Source: Thalassospira tepidiphila MCCC 1A03514 (GTDB lineage Bacteria; Pseudomonadota; Alphaproteobacteria; Rhodospirillales; Thalassospiraceae). Taken from it: a stretch of DNA of 64,000 nucleotides. The translations under genes were made by a program, and so were the position numbers. A model generated the notes under the pieces. The model was not told the origin of the DNA and did no database searches. It saw only the letters and a program-made list of their open reading frames with translations. This document shows, in pieces, positions 20,372 through 28,823 of the stretch. Position 1 is the stretch's first letter, and every line of letters starts with the position of its first letter. Location: assembly GCF_001662875.1 (NCBI RefSeq), contig NZ_JPVZ01000004.1, forward strand, positions 310,001-374,000, in the 5' to 3' direction.

Positions 20372-21635
20372 TTTCGCGATGTTCGATCACGAACAACCCG
20401 ACGTCAATGGAGCCCTGATCAAATCCGGTTTCGCAGTAGGCAAGGTAGTATTCCCACATGCGTTTGAAACGCAGATCAAATCCCTGCTTGGCAATGCCAT
20501 CCCAGGCATGCTGGAAGCTGCGCTGCCATTCGGCGAGTGTGCGGGCATAGGATTTGCCAAAGAATTCCGAATGACGCAGTTCAAGCCCGGCGATATTGAC
20601 CGCCGCCGACAGCGCGGTTGGCGAGGGCAACATGCCGCCCGGGAAAATGTAGCGTTGAATGAAATCCGCCCCGCGGCGATAGGTTTCAAACCGGTCATCA
20701 TCAATCGTGATGATTTGCAATACCGCCTTGCCGCCCGGCTTCAGGCGTTTGCGGATCATCTCGAAATAGGTTGGCCAATGTTCTTCACCGACCGCCTCGA
20801 ACATTTCGATCGAGACGATCTTGTCATACTGGCCTTCTTCATGACGGTAATCGCGCAGAACGATTTTGGTACGGTCGCTAAGTCCCTGCATCAAAAGGCG
20901 TTCACGTGCGAAAGCGTGCTGTTCATTGGACAGGGTCAGACCGGTGACATTGCAACGATACTTGCCAGCTGCAAGTTCGGCAAAGCCACCCCAGCCGCAT
21001 CCGACTTCCAGCACATCTTCACCTGATTTGAGTTCGGCAAGTTCGCAGATACGTTCATATTTTGCTGATTGCGCCGCGTCCAGGGTCATGTCGGGCGCGG
21101 TATACAGGCCCGATGAATAGGTCATGCTCGGGTCAAGCCAGGCGCGATAGAAATCATTGCCGAGGTCATAGTGATAGGCAATGTTGCGCTTTGATCCTTC
21201 AAGCGTATTGGCGTTGCGCAGATGTCCGATCCGCGCCACCGTACGTGCCAGAAATCCTGCAGCCAGACGGGCCCGCACGATCGTTTCATTGTGCATGGCA
21301 AAGTGCATCAGATGCGTCAGATCCGGGCTGCTCCAACTGCCATCCATATAGGCCTCGGCAAAGGCAACATCCCCGCCCGTGGCCAGTTTGCGGATCGCCT
21401 GCCAGTCATGGATGTGGATGGCCGCGCGTAGATTGGTTTCATGTTCGCCGGAAAAATGCAGGGTGTCGTTATCGGGTAAAACAATGGTCAAACGACCGTA
21501 ATGTAGATGCGCCAGAACGCGCTTGAGCATCGCCTTTAAAAGGCTGCGGCTGCCGGTCATGCTGCCCAGCATCGGCAGAATGCGGTCACGCAGTGAAAAG
21601 GCGGAAACGGATGCATTACGATTGCGGTTTGGCAT
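20358..21635 (-). CDS. cfa: Cyclopropane-fatty-acyl-phospholipid synthase family methyltransferase
   Basis: A 425-residue SAM-dependent enzyme of the CFA synthase family. YHYDLGNDFYRAWLDPSMTY (about 154-173) and the SAM-binding VLEVGCGWGGFAE (208-220) are diagnostic, and the C-terminal YCETGF cysteine is present. It transfers a methylene or methyl group to the double bond of membrane phospholipid acyl chains. Because the neighbours are DUF1365 and COG2907 proteins under an ECF sigma promoter, it could be the methylase of a furan fatty acid pathway (UfaM-like) rather than a plain CFA synthase. Gene order and motifs are seen; the exact product is inferred. Confidence 0.9.
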   Translation of the reverse strand: MPNRNRNASVSAFSLRDRILPMLGSMTGSRSLLKAMLKRVLAHLHYGRLTIVLPDNDTLHFSGEHETNLRAAIHIHDWQAIRKLATGGDVAFAEAYMDGSWSSPDLTHLMHFAMHNETIVRARLAAGFLARTVARIGHLRNANTLEGSKRNIAYHYDLGNDFYRAWLDPSMTYSSGLYTAPDMTLDAAQSAKYERICELAELKSGEDVLEVGCGWGGFAELAAGKYRCNVTGLTLSNEQHAFARERLLMQGLSDRTKIVLRDYRHEEGQYDKIVSIEMFEAVGEEHWPTYFEMIRKRLKPGGKAVLQIITIDDDRFETYRRGADFIQRYIFPGGMLPSPTALSAAVNIAGLELRHSEFFGKSYARTLAEWQRSFQHAWDGIAKQGFDLRFKRMWEYYLAYCETGFDQGSIDVGLFVIEHRENATG

Positions 21636-21640
21636 TGTTT

Positions 21641-22474
21641 TTATCTCTTCCCTGATTGGGCCGCTGCTGTCCCGGCTTCCAGCACATAGGTTACAGGCTG
21701 CTCTGGCGGTGCTGGTCGTTTATGGAATGTCATACCCTTGCGCCAAAGATGGAGCGCCTCCCAGTGGATACCTGCCACGACCTTTAGGGTCATCAGCGGG
21801 TATCGAAAGAACGCTCCTAAAAGTTTACGGTCGGAAAGTTCTGTTCGATCACCAACAAAGGCAGCATTCAAAAACAGACCTTTTGCGTCGGTTTCGCGAA
21901 TGGCAACCGCGACATTTTCATCGGGCATGCGAATACGGAAATGATAGTCCGCGACCATGTCGATAAAGGGTGAAACGTAAAAACCCTTCGCACAGGACTG
22001 GCGCAGCACGTTCTTGTCATCCAGTGCGCCTTCGCTGACCGGGATCAGGTAACTGTGCCGATCCCCGAAGGTGTTTGATACCTCATACAGAACCGCGCCC
22101 ACCGATCCGTCAGCACGATGGCAGAAATAAACCGAGAGCGGATTGAACACAAAACCAAGCAAGCGCGGATAGCACAGAAGCCGGATCTTGTCAGCGCAAT
22201 CACCAAGCCCATGATCACTCAGAATTACCTCCAACCGGGTGCGCAAATCGGTGGCACCCCCGTCGGCGTGATCGCGGTCATGGAACGAAAACAGGTTAAA
22301 GCGATTGCGACTGAACAGTTTCAGCTTGGCAGCAAGGCCATCAATCTCGTCGAGATCAAGCAGGAAGGAAAACACCCGATAGCGCAGTTTGTGCTTTTTC
22401 GGACGCAAACGATGATGCGTGACCACCCCTTCAAACAGGGCCGATGCCGGTTTTGTCGCAACAGGACGTGTCAT
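21641..22474 (-). CDS. DUF1365 protein
   Basis: A 277-residue DUF1365 (COG3496) protein, with the typical SALFEGVVTHHRLRPKKHKL start, FSFHDRDHADG and CYPRLLGFVFNPLSVYFCH core. Members sit almost always between a COG2907 flavoprotein and a cfa-like gene. In R. sphaeroides the homologous gene beside rpoE has been linked, as I recall, to oxygen insertion during methyl-furan fatty acid synthesis (UfaO). Here it overlaps the upstream flavoprotein gene by four bases and is five bases from cfa. Family is certain; activity is by analogy. Confidence 0.88.
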   Translation of the reverse strand: MTRPVATKPASALFEGVVTHHRLRPKKHKLRYRVFSFLLDLDEIDGLAAKLKLFSRNRFNLFSFHDRDHADGGATDLRTRLEVILSDHGLGDCADKIRLLCYPRLLGFVFNPLSVYFCHRADGSVGAVLYEVSNTFGDRHSYLIPVSEGALDDKNVLRQSCAKGFYVSPFIDMVADYHFRIRMPDENVAVAIRETDAKGLFLNAAFVGDRTELSDRKLLGAFFRYPLMTLKVVAGIHWEALHLWRKGMTFHKRPAPPEQPVTYVLEAGTAAAQSGKR

Positions 22475-23814
22475 GCAGCCTCGCTTGATTGCGAACGGGC
22501 TGTTTCGCCAACATGAATACGGCCGCTTTCATTTTCGACATTCCACGGGCGTCGCACATTGCCAAGGGCCTCGGCAACCGCAAGACCCGATTGAATGCCA
22601 TCTTCGTGGAAGCCATAGCCAAAGTAACTGCCGCAATACCAAAGGTTATCCACCCCCTGGATCGACCAGAGTTCCTTTTGTGCTGCCATTGCGCCCGCAT
22701 CAAACAGCGGATGATCATACAGGAAGGATCTGATCACACTGCCCTCTGCCGGATGGCGTGGCGGGTTCAGGGTCACGAAAAGTGGCTGGCCCGGATCAAG
22801 ATGCTGCAGGCGGTTCATCCAGTAGGTGACACAGACTTTCTGTTCGCCGTCGTGATCTTCGGCCAGATAGTTCCAGCTTGACCAGACCTTCTCGGTCTTT
22901 GGCATCAGGCTGGCGTCATTGTGCAGGATCGCCAGATTGCGCTCGTATTTGAACGCCGAAAGCAGTTCGGCAGTACGCGGATCGGGTGTTTCCTGCAATG
23001 CCAGCGCCTGATCACCATGGCAGGCCAGAACGACGTGATCAAACTCTTCGCGCTTGCCATAGCGGTCCTCGACAAAGGCCTTGCCAGACGGCGTTTTGCC
23101 GACCTTGGAAATGGCACGATCCAGAACCACACCACCGGAAATGCCAGCTGTCATCCGCTTTACATATTCACGCGATCCGCCAACCACAGTGCGCCATTGC
23201 GGGCGGTCCTTGATCTGCAAAAGCCCGTGATTCTGACAAAACCGCACGAATGCTGCCAACGGATAAGCCATCATGGTATCGACTGGCGTGGACCAGATGG
23301 CAGCCCCCATCGGCAGCAGATGGTCATTAATAAAGGATTTGGAATAGCCATTGTCGCGCAGGTAATCGCCAAGGCTGATATGCTCAGCCGTGCCATCTTC
23401 AAGGGCGGCCGGGGCTTCGCGATAGAACCGCAGAATATCGCGCACCATTTTCCAGAAGCGCGGACGGAACAGGTTGCGTTTTTGGGCAAACAGGGCCGAA
23501 AGATCACCACCGCCGTATTCCAGACCGCCCTCATCCATTGAGGCCGCAAAGGACATGTCTGTCGGGGTTGTTTCAACGCCCAGATGATCAAACAGGGCAC
23601 ACAGATTGGGGTAGCATCGGGTGTTATAGACAATGAAACCGGTATCGACCGGCGTTTGCCCGGCATCGACCGTGTTGGAATGACCGCCTGCGCGATCATC
23701 CTTTTCATAAAGCGTCACGTTGTGTGACTGGCTCAGCAGCCAGGCAGCAGACAAGCCCGATATCCCAGACCCGACAACGGCGATATTGAGTTTTCCCGGG
23801 GTGACAATGTTCAT
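22471..23814 (-). CDS. COG2907-type FAD-dependent oxidoreductase
   Basis: A 447-residue amine-oxidase-fold flavoprotein. The FAD motif VVGSGISGLSAAW (about 13-25) and YEKDDRAGGHSNTV are classical, and the DTGFIVYNTRCYPNLCALF segment marks the COG2907 group. It is the first gene of the lipid operon, divergent from rpoE. A homologue in R. sphaeroides was reported, as I recall, as a desaturase-like step (UfaD) in furan fatty acid synthesis. Start ATG at 23814 lies about 37 bases after the predicted ECF start site. Confidence 0.88.
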   Translation of the reverse strand: MNIVTPGKLNIAVVGSGISGLSAAWLLSQSHNVTLYEKDDRAGGHSNTVDAGQTPVDTGFIVYNTRCYPNLCALFDHLGVETTPTDMSFAASMDEGGLEYGGGDLSALFAQKRNLFRPRFWKMVRDILRFYREAPAALEDGTAEHISLGDYLRDNGYSKSFINDHLLPMGAAIWSTPVDTMMAYPLAAFVRFCQNHGLLQIKDRPQWRTVVGGSREYVKRMTAGISGGVVLDRAISKVGKTPSGKAFVEDRYGKREEFDHVVLACHGDQALALQETPDPRTAELLSAFKYERNLAILHNDASLMPKTEKVWSSWNYLAEDHDGEQKVCVTYWMNRLQHLDPGQPLFVTLNPPRHPAEGSVIRSFLYDHPLFDAGAMAAQKELWSIQGVDNLWYCGSYFGYGFHEDGIQSGLAVAEALGNVRRPWNVENESGRIHVGETARSQSSEAA

Positions 23815-23857
23815 ATCGGCGCGGCCCGCTTACTGTTACTGTGTGACATTATTTATA

Positions 23858-23887
23858 TGAGTACGCGGATCTGTAATTCGCGGATCA
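23858..23887 (-). promoter_or_regulatory. Candidate ECF promoter of the lipid operon
   Basis: On the minus strand TGATCC (23887-23882) is followed after exactly 18 bases by TACTCA (23863-23858). The -35 match is perfect; the -10 is weaker than at the two sister promoters. Predicted transcription would begin near 23851 and give a leader of about 37 bases. Confidence 0.6.
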
Positions 23888-23956
23888 CTCGGATTATTTT
23901 GGATTTGTTTGCCTGAACTGATTGTAAGTGTCTGGTAGGAAACATACATTTTTATT

Positions 23957-23986
23957 TGATCCGAATGAACGTGGCCGACGTAGGAA
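23957..23986 (+). promoter_or_regulatory. Candidate autoregulated ECF promoter of rpoE-chrR
   Basis: TGATCC (23957-23962) is followed after exactly 18 bases by TAGGAA (23981-23986). It faces away from the lipid-operon promoter within the 220-base divergent interval. Transcription would begin near 23993, which argues against an rpoE start at 23991 unless the mRNA is leaderless. Confidence 0.65.
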
Positions 23987-24038
23987 TTGCATGATGAACA
24001 CAATTCTGGCGCGGCCCCAACAGGGACCTGAAACAAAA

Positions 24039-24629
24039 ATGAGCGGCACCATACCACGACGCACCGGGCCAGCCGATCCGGTCGAAGCGAAAAGATGTGC
24101 CGATTGGATTGTTTCCGTCGCAGCGACACGCGACCGGGAAGCATTTGCGCGATTGTTTGCGCATTTTGCCCCGCGCGTGAAAGCTTACATGTTCCGGTTT
24201 GGCGGTAATCCCGAGACCGCCGAGGAAATGGCACAGGAAGCAATGATGCAGGTTTGGCGCAAAGCGCACCTGTTTGATCCTGCGAAGGCAGCCGCCAGTA
24301 CGTGGATATTTACCATCGCCAGGAACCTTCGGATTGACCGGTTCCGGCAACGCAAACATATCGAGGTAGATGATTCCGACCCGACTTTGATTGTCGACGA
24401 AGATCCGCTGGCAGATGACGTAGTCAATCGCGACCAGGAGGCCGTCCTTGTCAAAGCTGCAATGGAAGAATTACCTGCCGACCAAAAGGTAGTTGTTGAA
24501 TTGTCGTTTTTCGAAGATTGCTCACACAGTGAAATTGCCGAGCGTCTTGATATCCCGCTGGGAACTGTGAAGTCCCGTTTGCGGCTTGCGCTTGGCAAGT
24601 TGCGTGGCGGACTGGAAGGTGTCGCATGA
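24039..24629 (+). CDS. rpoE: ECF sigma factor, RpoE/ECF11 type paired with ChrR
   Basis: A 196-residue ECF sigma factor. Region 2 runs from about REAFARLFAHFAPRVKAY to TWIFTIARNLRIDRFRQ, and region 4 from LPADQKVVVELSFFEDCSH to PLGTVKSRLRLALGKLR. The following gene is ChrR, overlapping by four bases, which identifies the singlet-oxygen responsive pair known from Rhodobacter. I place the start at ATG 24039 because the predicted promoter would start transcription near 23993 and because homologues have about 30 residues before region 2. ATGs at 23991/23994 (with TAGGA upstream) would add 15-16 residues. Confidence 0.9.
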   Translation: MSGTIPRRTGPADPVEAKRCADWIVSVAATRDREAFARLFAHFAPRVKAYMFRFGGNPETAEEMAQEAMMQVWRKAHLFDPAKAAASTWIFTIARNLRIDRFRQRKHIEVDDSDPTLIVDEDPLADDVVNRDQEAVLVKAAMEELPADQKVVVELSFFEDCSHSEIAERLDIPLGTVKSRLRLALGKLRGGLEGVA

Positions 24630-25330
24630 ACATCAAGCATCATCCAACCGATCAGACATTGATGGAATATGCCAGTGGTTCGCTGTCGCAAGCGATGGAG
24701 CTTCTGGTTGCAACCCATATGACCGTGTGCCCGCATTGCCGTGACAAGGTCAGTGGTTACGAAACCATGGGCGGTGCCGCGCTTGAAACCACGAACAGCA
24801 TGTCGATGGCGGATCATTCGCTTGATCACGTCATGGCGATGCTTGAACGTGAAACAGCGAACGAAAACATCGTTGCGCAAGAATTGCCGTCATTGCGTCG
24901 TGTTGCGGTCGGTGAAAGCATTACCGGCAGTGCCATGAGCGCTCTGCCAAGGCCGCTTGCCGATTTGCTGCCCGACGATGTGACGTCGCTTGATGATATT
25001 CCGTGGAAATCGCTTGCACCGGGTGTGAAGCATTTCCAGCTGAAATCCATCGAAAGCAAGGGCACCGTGCGCCTTATGAAGATCGCGCCGGGTGTTTCGA
25101 TCCCCGATCACGGGCACCATGGTCATGAAATGACCCTGTTGATCAAAGGATCCTACATCGATGAGATCGGGCGGTTCCGGGCCGGTGATGTGGCAGACCT
25201 CGATGATGATGTCGATCACCAACCGATTGCCGACACCGCCGAGGAATGCATCTGTTTGATCGCAACCGATGCGCCGATGAAGTTCAATCGTCTGCTGCCA
25301 AAATTGCTGCAGCCTTTCTTTGGCATCTGA
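24626..25330 (+). CDS. chrR: ChrR-type zinc anti-sigma factor with cupin domain
   Basis: A 234-residue anti-sigma factor. The N-terminal zinc site is H6, H31, C35 and C38, the same numbering I recall for R. sphaeroides ChrR, and it defines the zinc-binding anti-sigma domain that holds RpoE. The C-terminal half is a ChrR-type cupin with PDHGHHGHEMTLLIKG and DDDVDHQP providing the His/Glu ligands; this part is needed for release of sigma by singlet oxygen in Rhodobacter. It overlaps rpoE by four bases and is followed by a strong terminator. Confidence 0.95.
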   Translation: MNIKHHPTDQTLMEYASGSLSQAMELLVATHMTVCPHCRDKVSGYETMGGAALETTNSMSMADHSLDHVMAMLERETANENIVAQELPSLRRVAVGESITGSAMSALPRPLADLLPDDVTSLDDIPWKSLAPGVKHFQLKSIESKGTVRLMKIAPGVSIPDHGHHGHEMTLLIKGSYIDEIGRFRAGDVADLDDDVDHQPIADTAEECICLIATDAPMKFNRLLPKLLQPFFGI

Positions 25331-25359
25331 TACCTGTTACCAATGCGTCCCAACGCATC

Positions 25360-25396
25360 GAGGCCCCGCTGGCAACACGCCTTCGGGGCCTCTTTT
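25360..25396 (+). terminator. Rho-independent terminator after chrR
   Basis: A perfect nine-base stem GAGGCCCCG/CGGGGCCTC with a 15-base loop is followed by TTTTCTTT. It lies 30 bases after the chrR stop and ends the rpoE-chrR unit. Confidence 0.9.
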
Positions 25397-25409
25397 CTTT
25401 GCAGCGGGT

Positions 25410-26297
25410 CTATGCGGCGGGCACCAGCCAGCGCATCTGATGGTTTGCGGGTCCCGGCAGCTTGCAGGTTCTCGCAAGCCAGTTTCCGATATCGCCAAGT
25501 TGCTGATCAAACTGCCACGGCGGATTGATGACCAGAAGGCCCGTACCGCGCATGCGGCCCTTGGCCCCACCCTGGTCGGTGGCAAGTTCGGCACATAGAA
25601 CGCCACCAGATGCCTTGATCGCGGAAAACGATTTGCGAAGGTCGGCATCAAACCCATCCAACAGGATCGGGTACCACAACATGAAAGTCGCAGTTGGCCA
25701 TTTTTCCCAGGCTTCGTGGATTGCCTTGGCGGCCTTTTGATAATCCTGCTTCACATCATAGCTTGGATCCATCAGAACCAGTCCACGGCGGATGGCGGGC
25801 GGCATCATGGCAACAACACCCTCATAGCCATCGCGCTTGTGCAGATGAATGCGTGCATCACGCTTGACCCTGTGATGAAGCATTTCATGTTCACGCGGAT
25901 GAAGTTCCATCAGGACCAGTTCATCATCGTCGCGCAGCATATCGCGGATGATAAATGGTGATCCTGGGTAAAACGGACCTTGGTAATCATCGCCTTCGCG
26001 TACCCCATAATCACGGCCCTTCGCGACCGGATCAAACGTGGCGACATAGTTTAAGAAGTGTTGCAGCATTTCGGGTGCATTGGCACCGTCCTTGGCGCGC
26101 GCATAACCGTCTTTCCACTCGCCGGTTTTGGCGGCCTGTTCACTGCCAAGGTCATACCAGCCCGATCCGGCATGGGTATCAATCACGCAGAACGGTTTGT
26201 TCTTTTTTCGCAAATGTTCAAGCACCAGCCAAAGGGCTGCATGCTTGTGCATGTCGGCAAAATTCCCGGCATGAAAGCCGTGCAGGTAACTCAGCAT
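25410..26297 (-). CDS. rlmJ: 23S rRNA (adenine2030-N6)-methyltransferase RlmJ
   Basis: A 295-residue RlmJ. The N terminus MLSYLHGFHAGNFADMHKH is the RlmJ signature, IDTHAGSGWYDL is the SAM-binding motif, and D177-P-S-Y is the catalytic motif of adenine-N6 methyltransferases. It methylates A2030 (E. coli numbering) of 23S rRNA. It begins five bases after the stop of the RluE-type gene, so two 23S rRNA modification genes are likely co-transcribed. Confidence 0.95.
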   Translation of the reverse strand: MLSYLHGFHAGNFADMHKHAALWLVLEHLRKKNKPFCVIDTHAGSGWYDLGSEQAAKTGEWKDGYARAKDGANAPEMLQHFLNYVATFDPVAKGRDYGVREGDDYQGPFYPGSPFIIRDMLRDDDELVLMELHPREHEMLHHRVKRDARIHLHKRDGYEGVVAMMPPAIRRGLVLMDPSYDVKQDYQKAAKAIHEAWEKWPTATFMLWYPILLDGFDADLRKSFSAIKASGGVLCAELATDQGGAKGRMRGTGLLVINPPWQFDQQLGDIGNWLARTCKLPGPANHQMRWLVPAA

Positions 26298-26302
26298 GGC
26301 GG

Positions 26303-27046
26303 CTATCCTTTCTTCGGGCGCGAACGGTGGCGTGCAGGTTTATACCCGCCTTTGCGTGGACCTTTGCCCGCCTTTGCGCCTTCACGCGCGATATTGGCTT
26401 TGTCGTCGGCATTGGGGGCATTGGCAAGATCGGGCACCTGATTGCGGCGCGGCGGCTTGGCCGATCCGGGGGATAGCCTTCGATGGGTGGCAGGCGGCGC
26501 ATCGACCTCGATCACCTTCCATTCGCCGGGCGCCAAACCATCGAGGGTCCAGTCCCCGATGGCATGCCGGATCAAACGCAAGGTCGGAAAACCGACGGCG
26601 GCGGTCATGCGGCGTACCTGGCGATTTTTGCCCTCGGTAATGGTCAGTTCGATCCAGCTTGTCGGGATCGCCTTGCGATAGCGCACCGGTGGGTCACGCT
26701 CCCAAAGCCCGGCCGGTTCATCGATCCGCCGGACCTTGGCGGGCAAGGTCATGCCGTCTTTAAGCTCTACCCCGCGGCGCAGGGCATCAAGCGCGGCGTC
26801 AGTGGGTTCGCCATCGACCTGCACCAGATAGGTTTTGGGTTTCTTGAATTTCGGATGGGCGATCTGTGCGTTCAGCGGCCCGTTATCGGTCAGAAGCAAC
26901 AAACCCTCGCTGTCGCGATCAAGCCTGCCGGCGGCATAAACGCCGGGCAGATCGATATAGTCAGCCAAGGTCGCCCGACCGTTTTCACGGTCGGTGAACT
27001 GGGTCAAAACGCCATAGGGTTTGTTAAACAGGATCAGTTGCGCCAT
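26303..27046 (-). CDS. rluE: 23S rRNA pseudouridine synthase, RluE type
   Basis: A 247-residue RsuA/RluE-family pseudouridine synthase. It lacks an S4 domain and starts [16 protein letters not shown] like RluE; the catalytic aspartate is in [17 protein letters not shown], and [11 protein letters not shown] is the conserved third motif. RluE modifies U2457 of 23S rRNA in E. coli. The C terminus carries a basic, Pro/Lys-rich tail (about 215-247) that is an extension beyond the fold. The ATG at 27046 is chosen because homologues begin there; ATG 27055 would add three residues. Confidence 0.92.
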   Translation of the reverse strand: MAQLILFNKPYGVLTQFTDRENGRATLADYIDLPGVYAAGRLDRDSEGLLLLTDNGPLNAQIAHPKFKKPKTYLVQVDGEPTDAALDALRRGVELKDGMTLPAKVRRIDEPAGLWERDPPVRYRKAIPTSWIELTITEGKNRQVRRMTAAVGFPTLRLIRHAIGDWTLDGLAPGEWKVIEVDAPPATHRRLSPGSAKPPRRNQVPDLANAPNADDKANIAREGAKAGKGPRKGGYKPARHRSRPKKG

Positions 27047-27094
27047 GGCGCGCATAAAACCAGCTTTGACGAGGCTGTCAACTTAGTTCAGCCC

Positions 27095-27829
27095 CTAATC
27101 GCGGATGAGATATTCCATCGTGGTGACCACGCGCACGGTCTTGTTGATCTGGTTGGCTTCCATCATGTTGGGGGCGCCATCGGCGGCCAGTATCTGAAAC
27201 AGGCCCTGTGTCGCGCGGCGTATACCGCCCAGCTCACCACCGGAATCCGCGGCAAATTGCTGGGCTGCTTCGCGGGCGTTGGCGGTGGCAGCCGCGATCA
27301 TTTCCGGTTTGATATCGTTAAGACCGGTGAACAGATAACTCGGCCCCGGGTTATAACCCTGCCCGCCCAGAACAACACCACCCTGCAACAATTTGCCGAT
27401 ATCCTGGGATGCGGCAACCACCGCATCAACATCATCGGTGCGGACCTGAATGGTCTGATTGACGATATAGCGGCTTTCAATCGGCCCGGAGCGATAGGAC
27501 TGGGCAAGCTGATCGGTTACCTGAAGGTTTTGCAGCTCGGTCGCTTCGCGACCGATGCCGTGGCTGGCAAGAAATTCAAACAACGTGTTGGTGTCAGCGT
27601 CAATCTTGGCCTGTGCATTTTGCAGCACATCATCAGTCGCGACATAGGTAATCGGCCAGACGGCCTTGTCGGCCTTTACATCGCGTTCGGCCAGTCCCTT
27701 GACCGTGACATAGCGATCAAGGGCACGCATGTTTTCAATACCTGTCCCGACCAGCCAGCCCGATGCGGCCAGTCCTCCGGCGACAACGATTGCCGCGAAA
27801 ACTTTGGCAAATCCCGATGATTGCGACAT
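27095..27829 (-). CDS. SIMPL-domain (DUF541) protein
   Basis: A 244-residue SIMPL/DUF541 protein with one N-terminal membrane anchor or uncleaved signal (about 10-30). VTVKGLAERDVKADKAVWPI is the typical start of the domain. Members are periplasmic and some form ring assemblies; roles in oxidative or membrane stress were reported for E. coli YggE, but the mechanism is unclear. The ATG at 27829 is used because the anchor begins directly after it; upstream in-frame codons cross a non-coding-like stretch. Confidence 0.85.
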   Translation of the reverse strand: MSQSSGFAKVFAAIVVAGGLAASGWLVGTGIENMRALDRYVTVKGLAERDVKADKAVWPITYVATDDVLQNAQAKIDADTNTLFEFLASHGIGREATELQNLQVTDQLAQSYRSGPIESRYIVNQTIQVRTDDVDAVVAASQDIGKLLQGGVVLGGQGYNPGPSYLFTGLNDIKPEMIAAATANAREAAQQFAADSGGELGGIRRATQGLFQILAADGAPNMMEANQINKTVRVVTTMEYLIRD

Positions 27830-28065
27830 GATGCAGTTCCCCTGTCCGGTTTCGGGCGATATCGCAAACATGATATCACACTGTATGATTTTCATTGTAT
27901 TGCGCTGAAAAACGGCGATTGCGGGGCAACTTGTGATGCGAACCGCCAAGACCCGCACTGTGAAATCGAAATGTTTTGAATGCATTCAAAAACTATCGCA
28001 TTCACCATTCGGGCGTGGTAAAACCCCGCCCAATCAATCATGCCAAATGCCACAAGAGGTCAACC

Positions 28066-28743
28066 ATGCTGCGTTCTGAAATCAATGCCTGTATCGAGCA
28101 TGCCAAGGAACTTTATGCATCCATTGCGTTCAAACTGCCGGAATGGGCGCATTACAGCCCGGCGCAATGGGAAGCTGAACCTGATCTGGCTAAATGGTGC
28201 CGAAACCATCAGATGGGCTGGGATGTCACCGATTACGGCGAAGGCAATTTTGAAAAGCGCGGCCTGATCCTGTTTTGCCTGCGCAACGGCATCCTGCGCC
28301 AGCCGGGCGAAGTGCCCTATGCCGAAAAGATCATGATCGTTGGCGAGAATCAGGAATGCCCGTGGCATTACCACAAGGTCAAAATGGAAGACATCATCGT
28401 GCGTGGTGGCGGCAACCTGGTGATCGAGCTGTGCAACCTGACCGAAGACGGCCAGATGGACCGCGAAAACGAAGTCCGTGTACGCACCGACGGCAAACTC
28501 AACATCCTGCCCGCTGGTGGCAAGGTTGTTCTGGAACCGGGTCAAAGTGTGACCCTGCCGCGTACGCTGATCCACCGCTTCTATGGCGAAGAGGGCAAGG
28601 GTCCGGTGATCGTCGGCGAAGTGTCGCAGGTCAATGATGATTTGACCGATAACTACTTCTTTGATTGCGATGCGCGCTTTACCGAAATCGAAGAAGACGT
28701 CGCACCGATCCACCCGCTATGGAACGAACTGCCAAGCAGCTAA
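28066..28743 (+). CDS. D-lyxose isomerase family protein
   Basis: A 225-residue cupin-fold sugar isomerase of the D-lyxose/D-mannose isomerase family. The metal site is visible as CPWHYHKVKMED (two His and a Glu) with a further His in LIHRFYGEE. These enzymes interconvert D-lyxose and D-xylulose, or mannose and fructose. The ATG at 28066 has GAGG eight bases before it. There are no sugar transport or kinase genes beside it, so its physiological substrate is uncertain. A strong terminator follows directly, so it is a single-gene unit. Confidence 0.85.
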   Translation: MLRSEINACIEHAKELYASIAFKLPEWAHYSPAQWEAEPDLAKWCRNHQMGWDVTDYGEGNFEKRGLILFCLRNGILRQPGEVPYAEKIMIVGENQECPWHYHKVKMEDIIVRGGGNLVIELCNLTEDGQMDRENEVRVRTDGKLNILPAGGKVVLEPGQSVTLPRTLIHRFYGEEGKGPVIVGEVSQVNDDLTDNYFFDCDARFTEIEEDVAPIHPLWNELPSS

Positions 28744-28770
28744 GCGACTGCAAAAACCCGGATATAAGAA

Positions 28771-28800
28771 AGCCCTGCAGCAATCCTGCAGGGCTTTTTC
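28771..28800 (+). terminator. Rho-independent terminator after the D-lyxose isomerase gene
   Basis: A perfect ten-base stem AGCCCTGCAG/CTGCAGGGCT with a five-base loop is followed by TTTTTC. The reverse strand has a shorter T run, so it may also act weakly on the convergent TPR gene. Confidence 0.92.
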
Positions 28801-28823
28801 GTATGTGGCTTGAAGTTCCCGAA

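Noticed and set aside
19490..20467. 325-residue plus-strand frame opposite the MFS gene
   Set aside because: Composition is Gln/Arg/His-rich and antisense to a clear 12-helix transporter.
23928..23990. Longer rpoE start at 23928
   Set aside because: The extra N-terminal residues overlap the predicted -35 and -10 elements and have no counterpart in ECF sigma factors.
26483..27820. 445-residue plus-strand frame
   Set aside because: It is antisense to both the RluE-type gene and the SIMPL gene, spanning their intergenic gap; both real genes are recognised.
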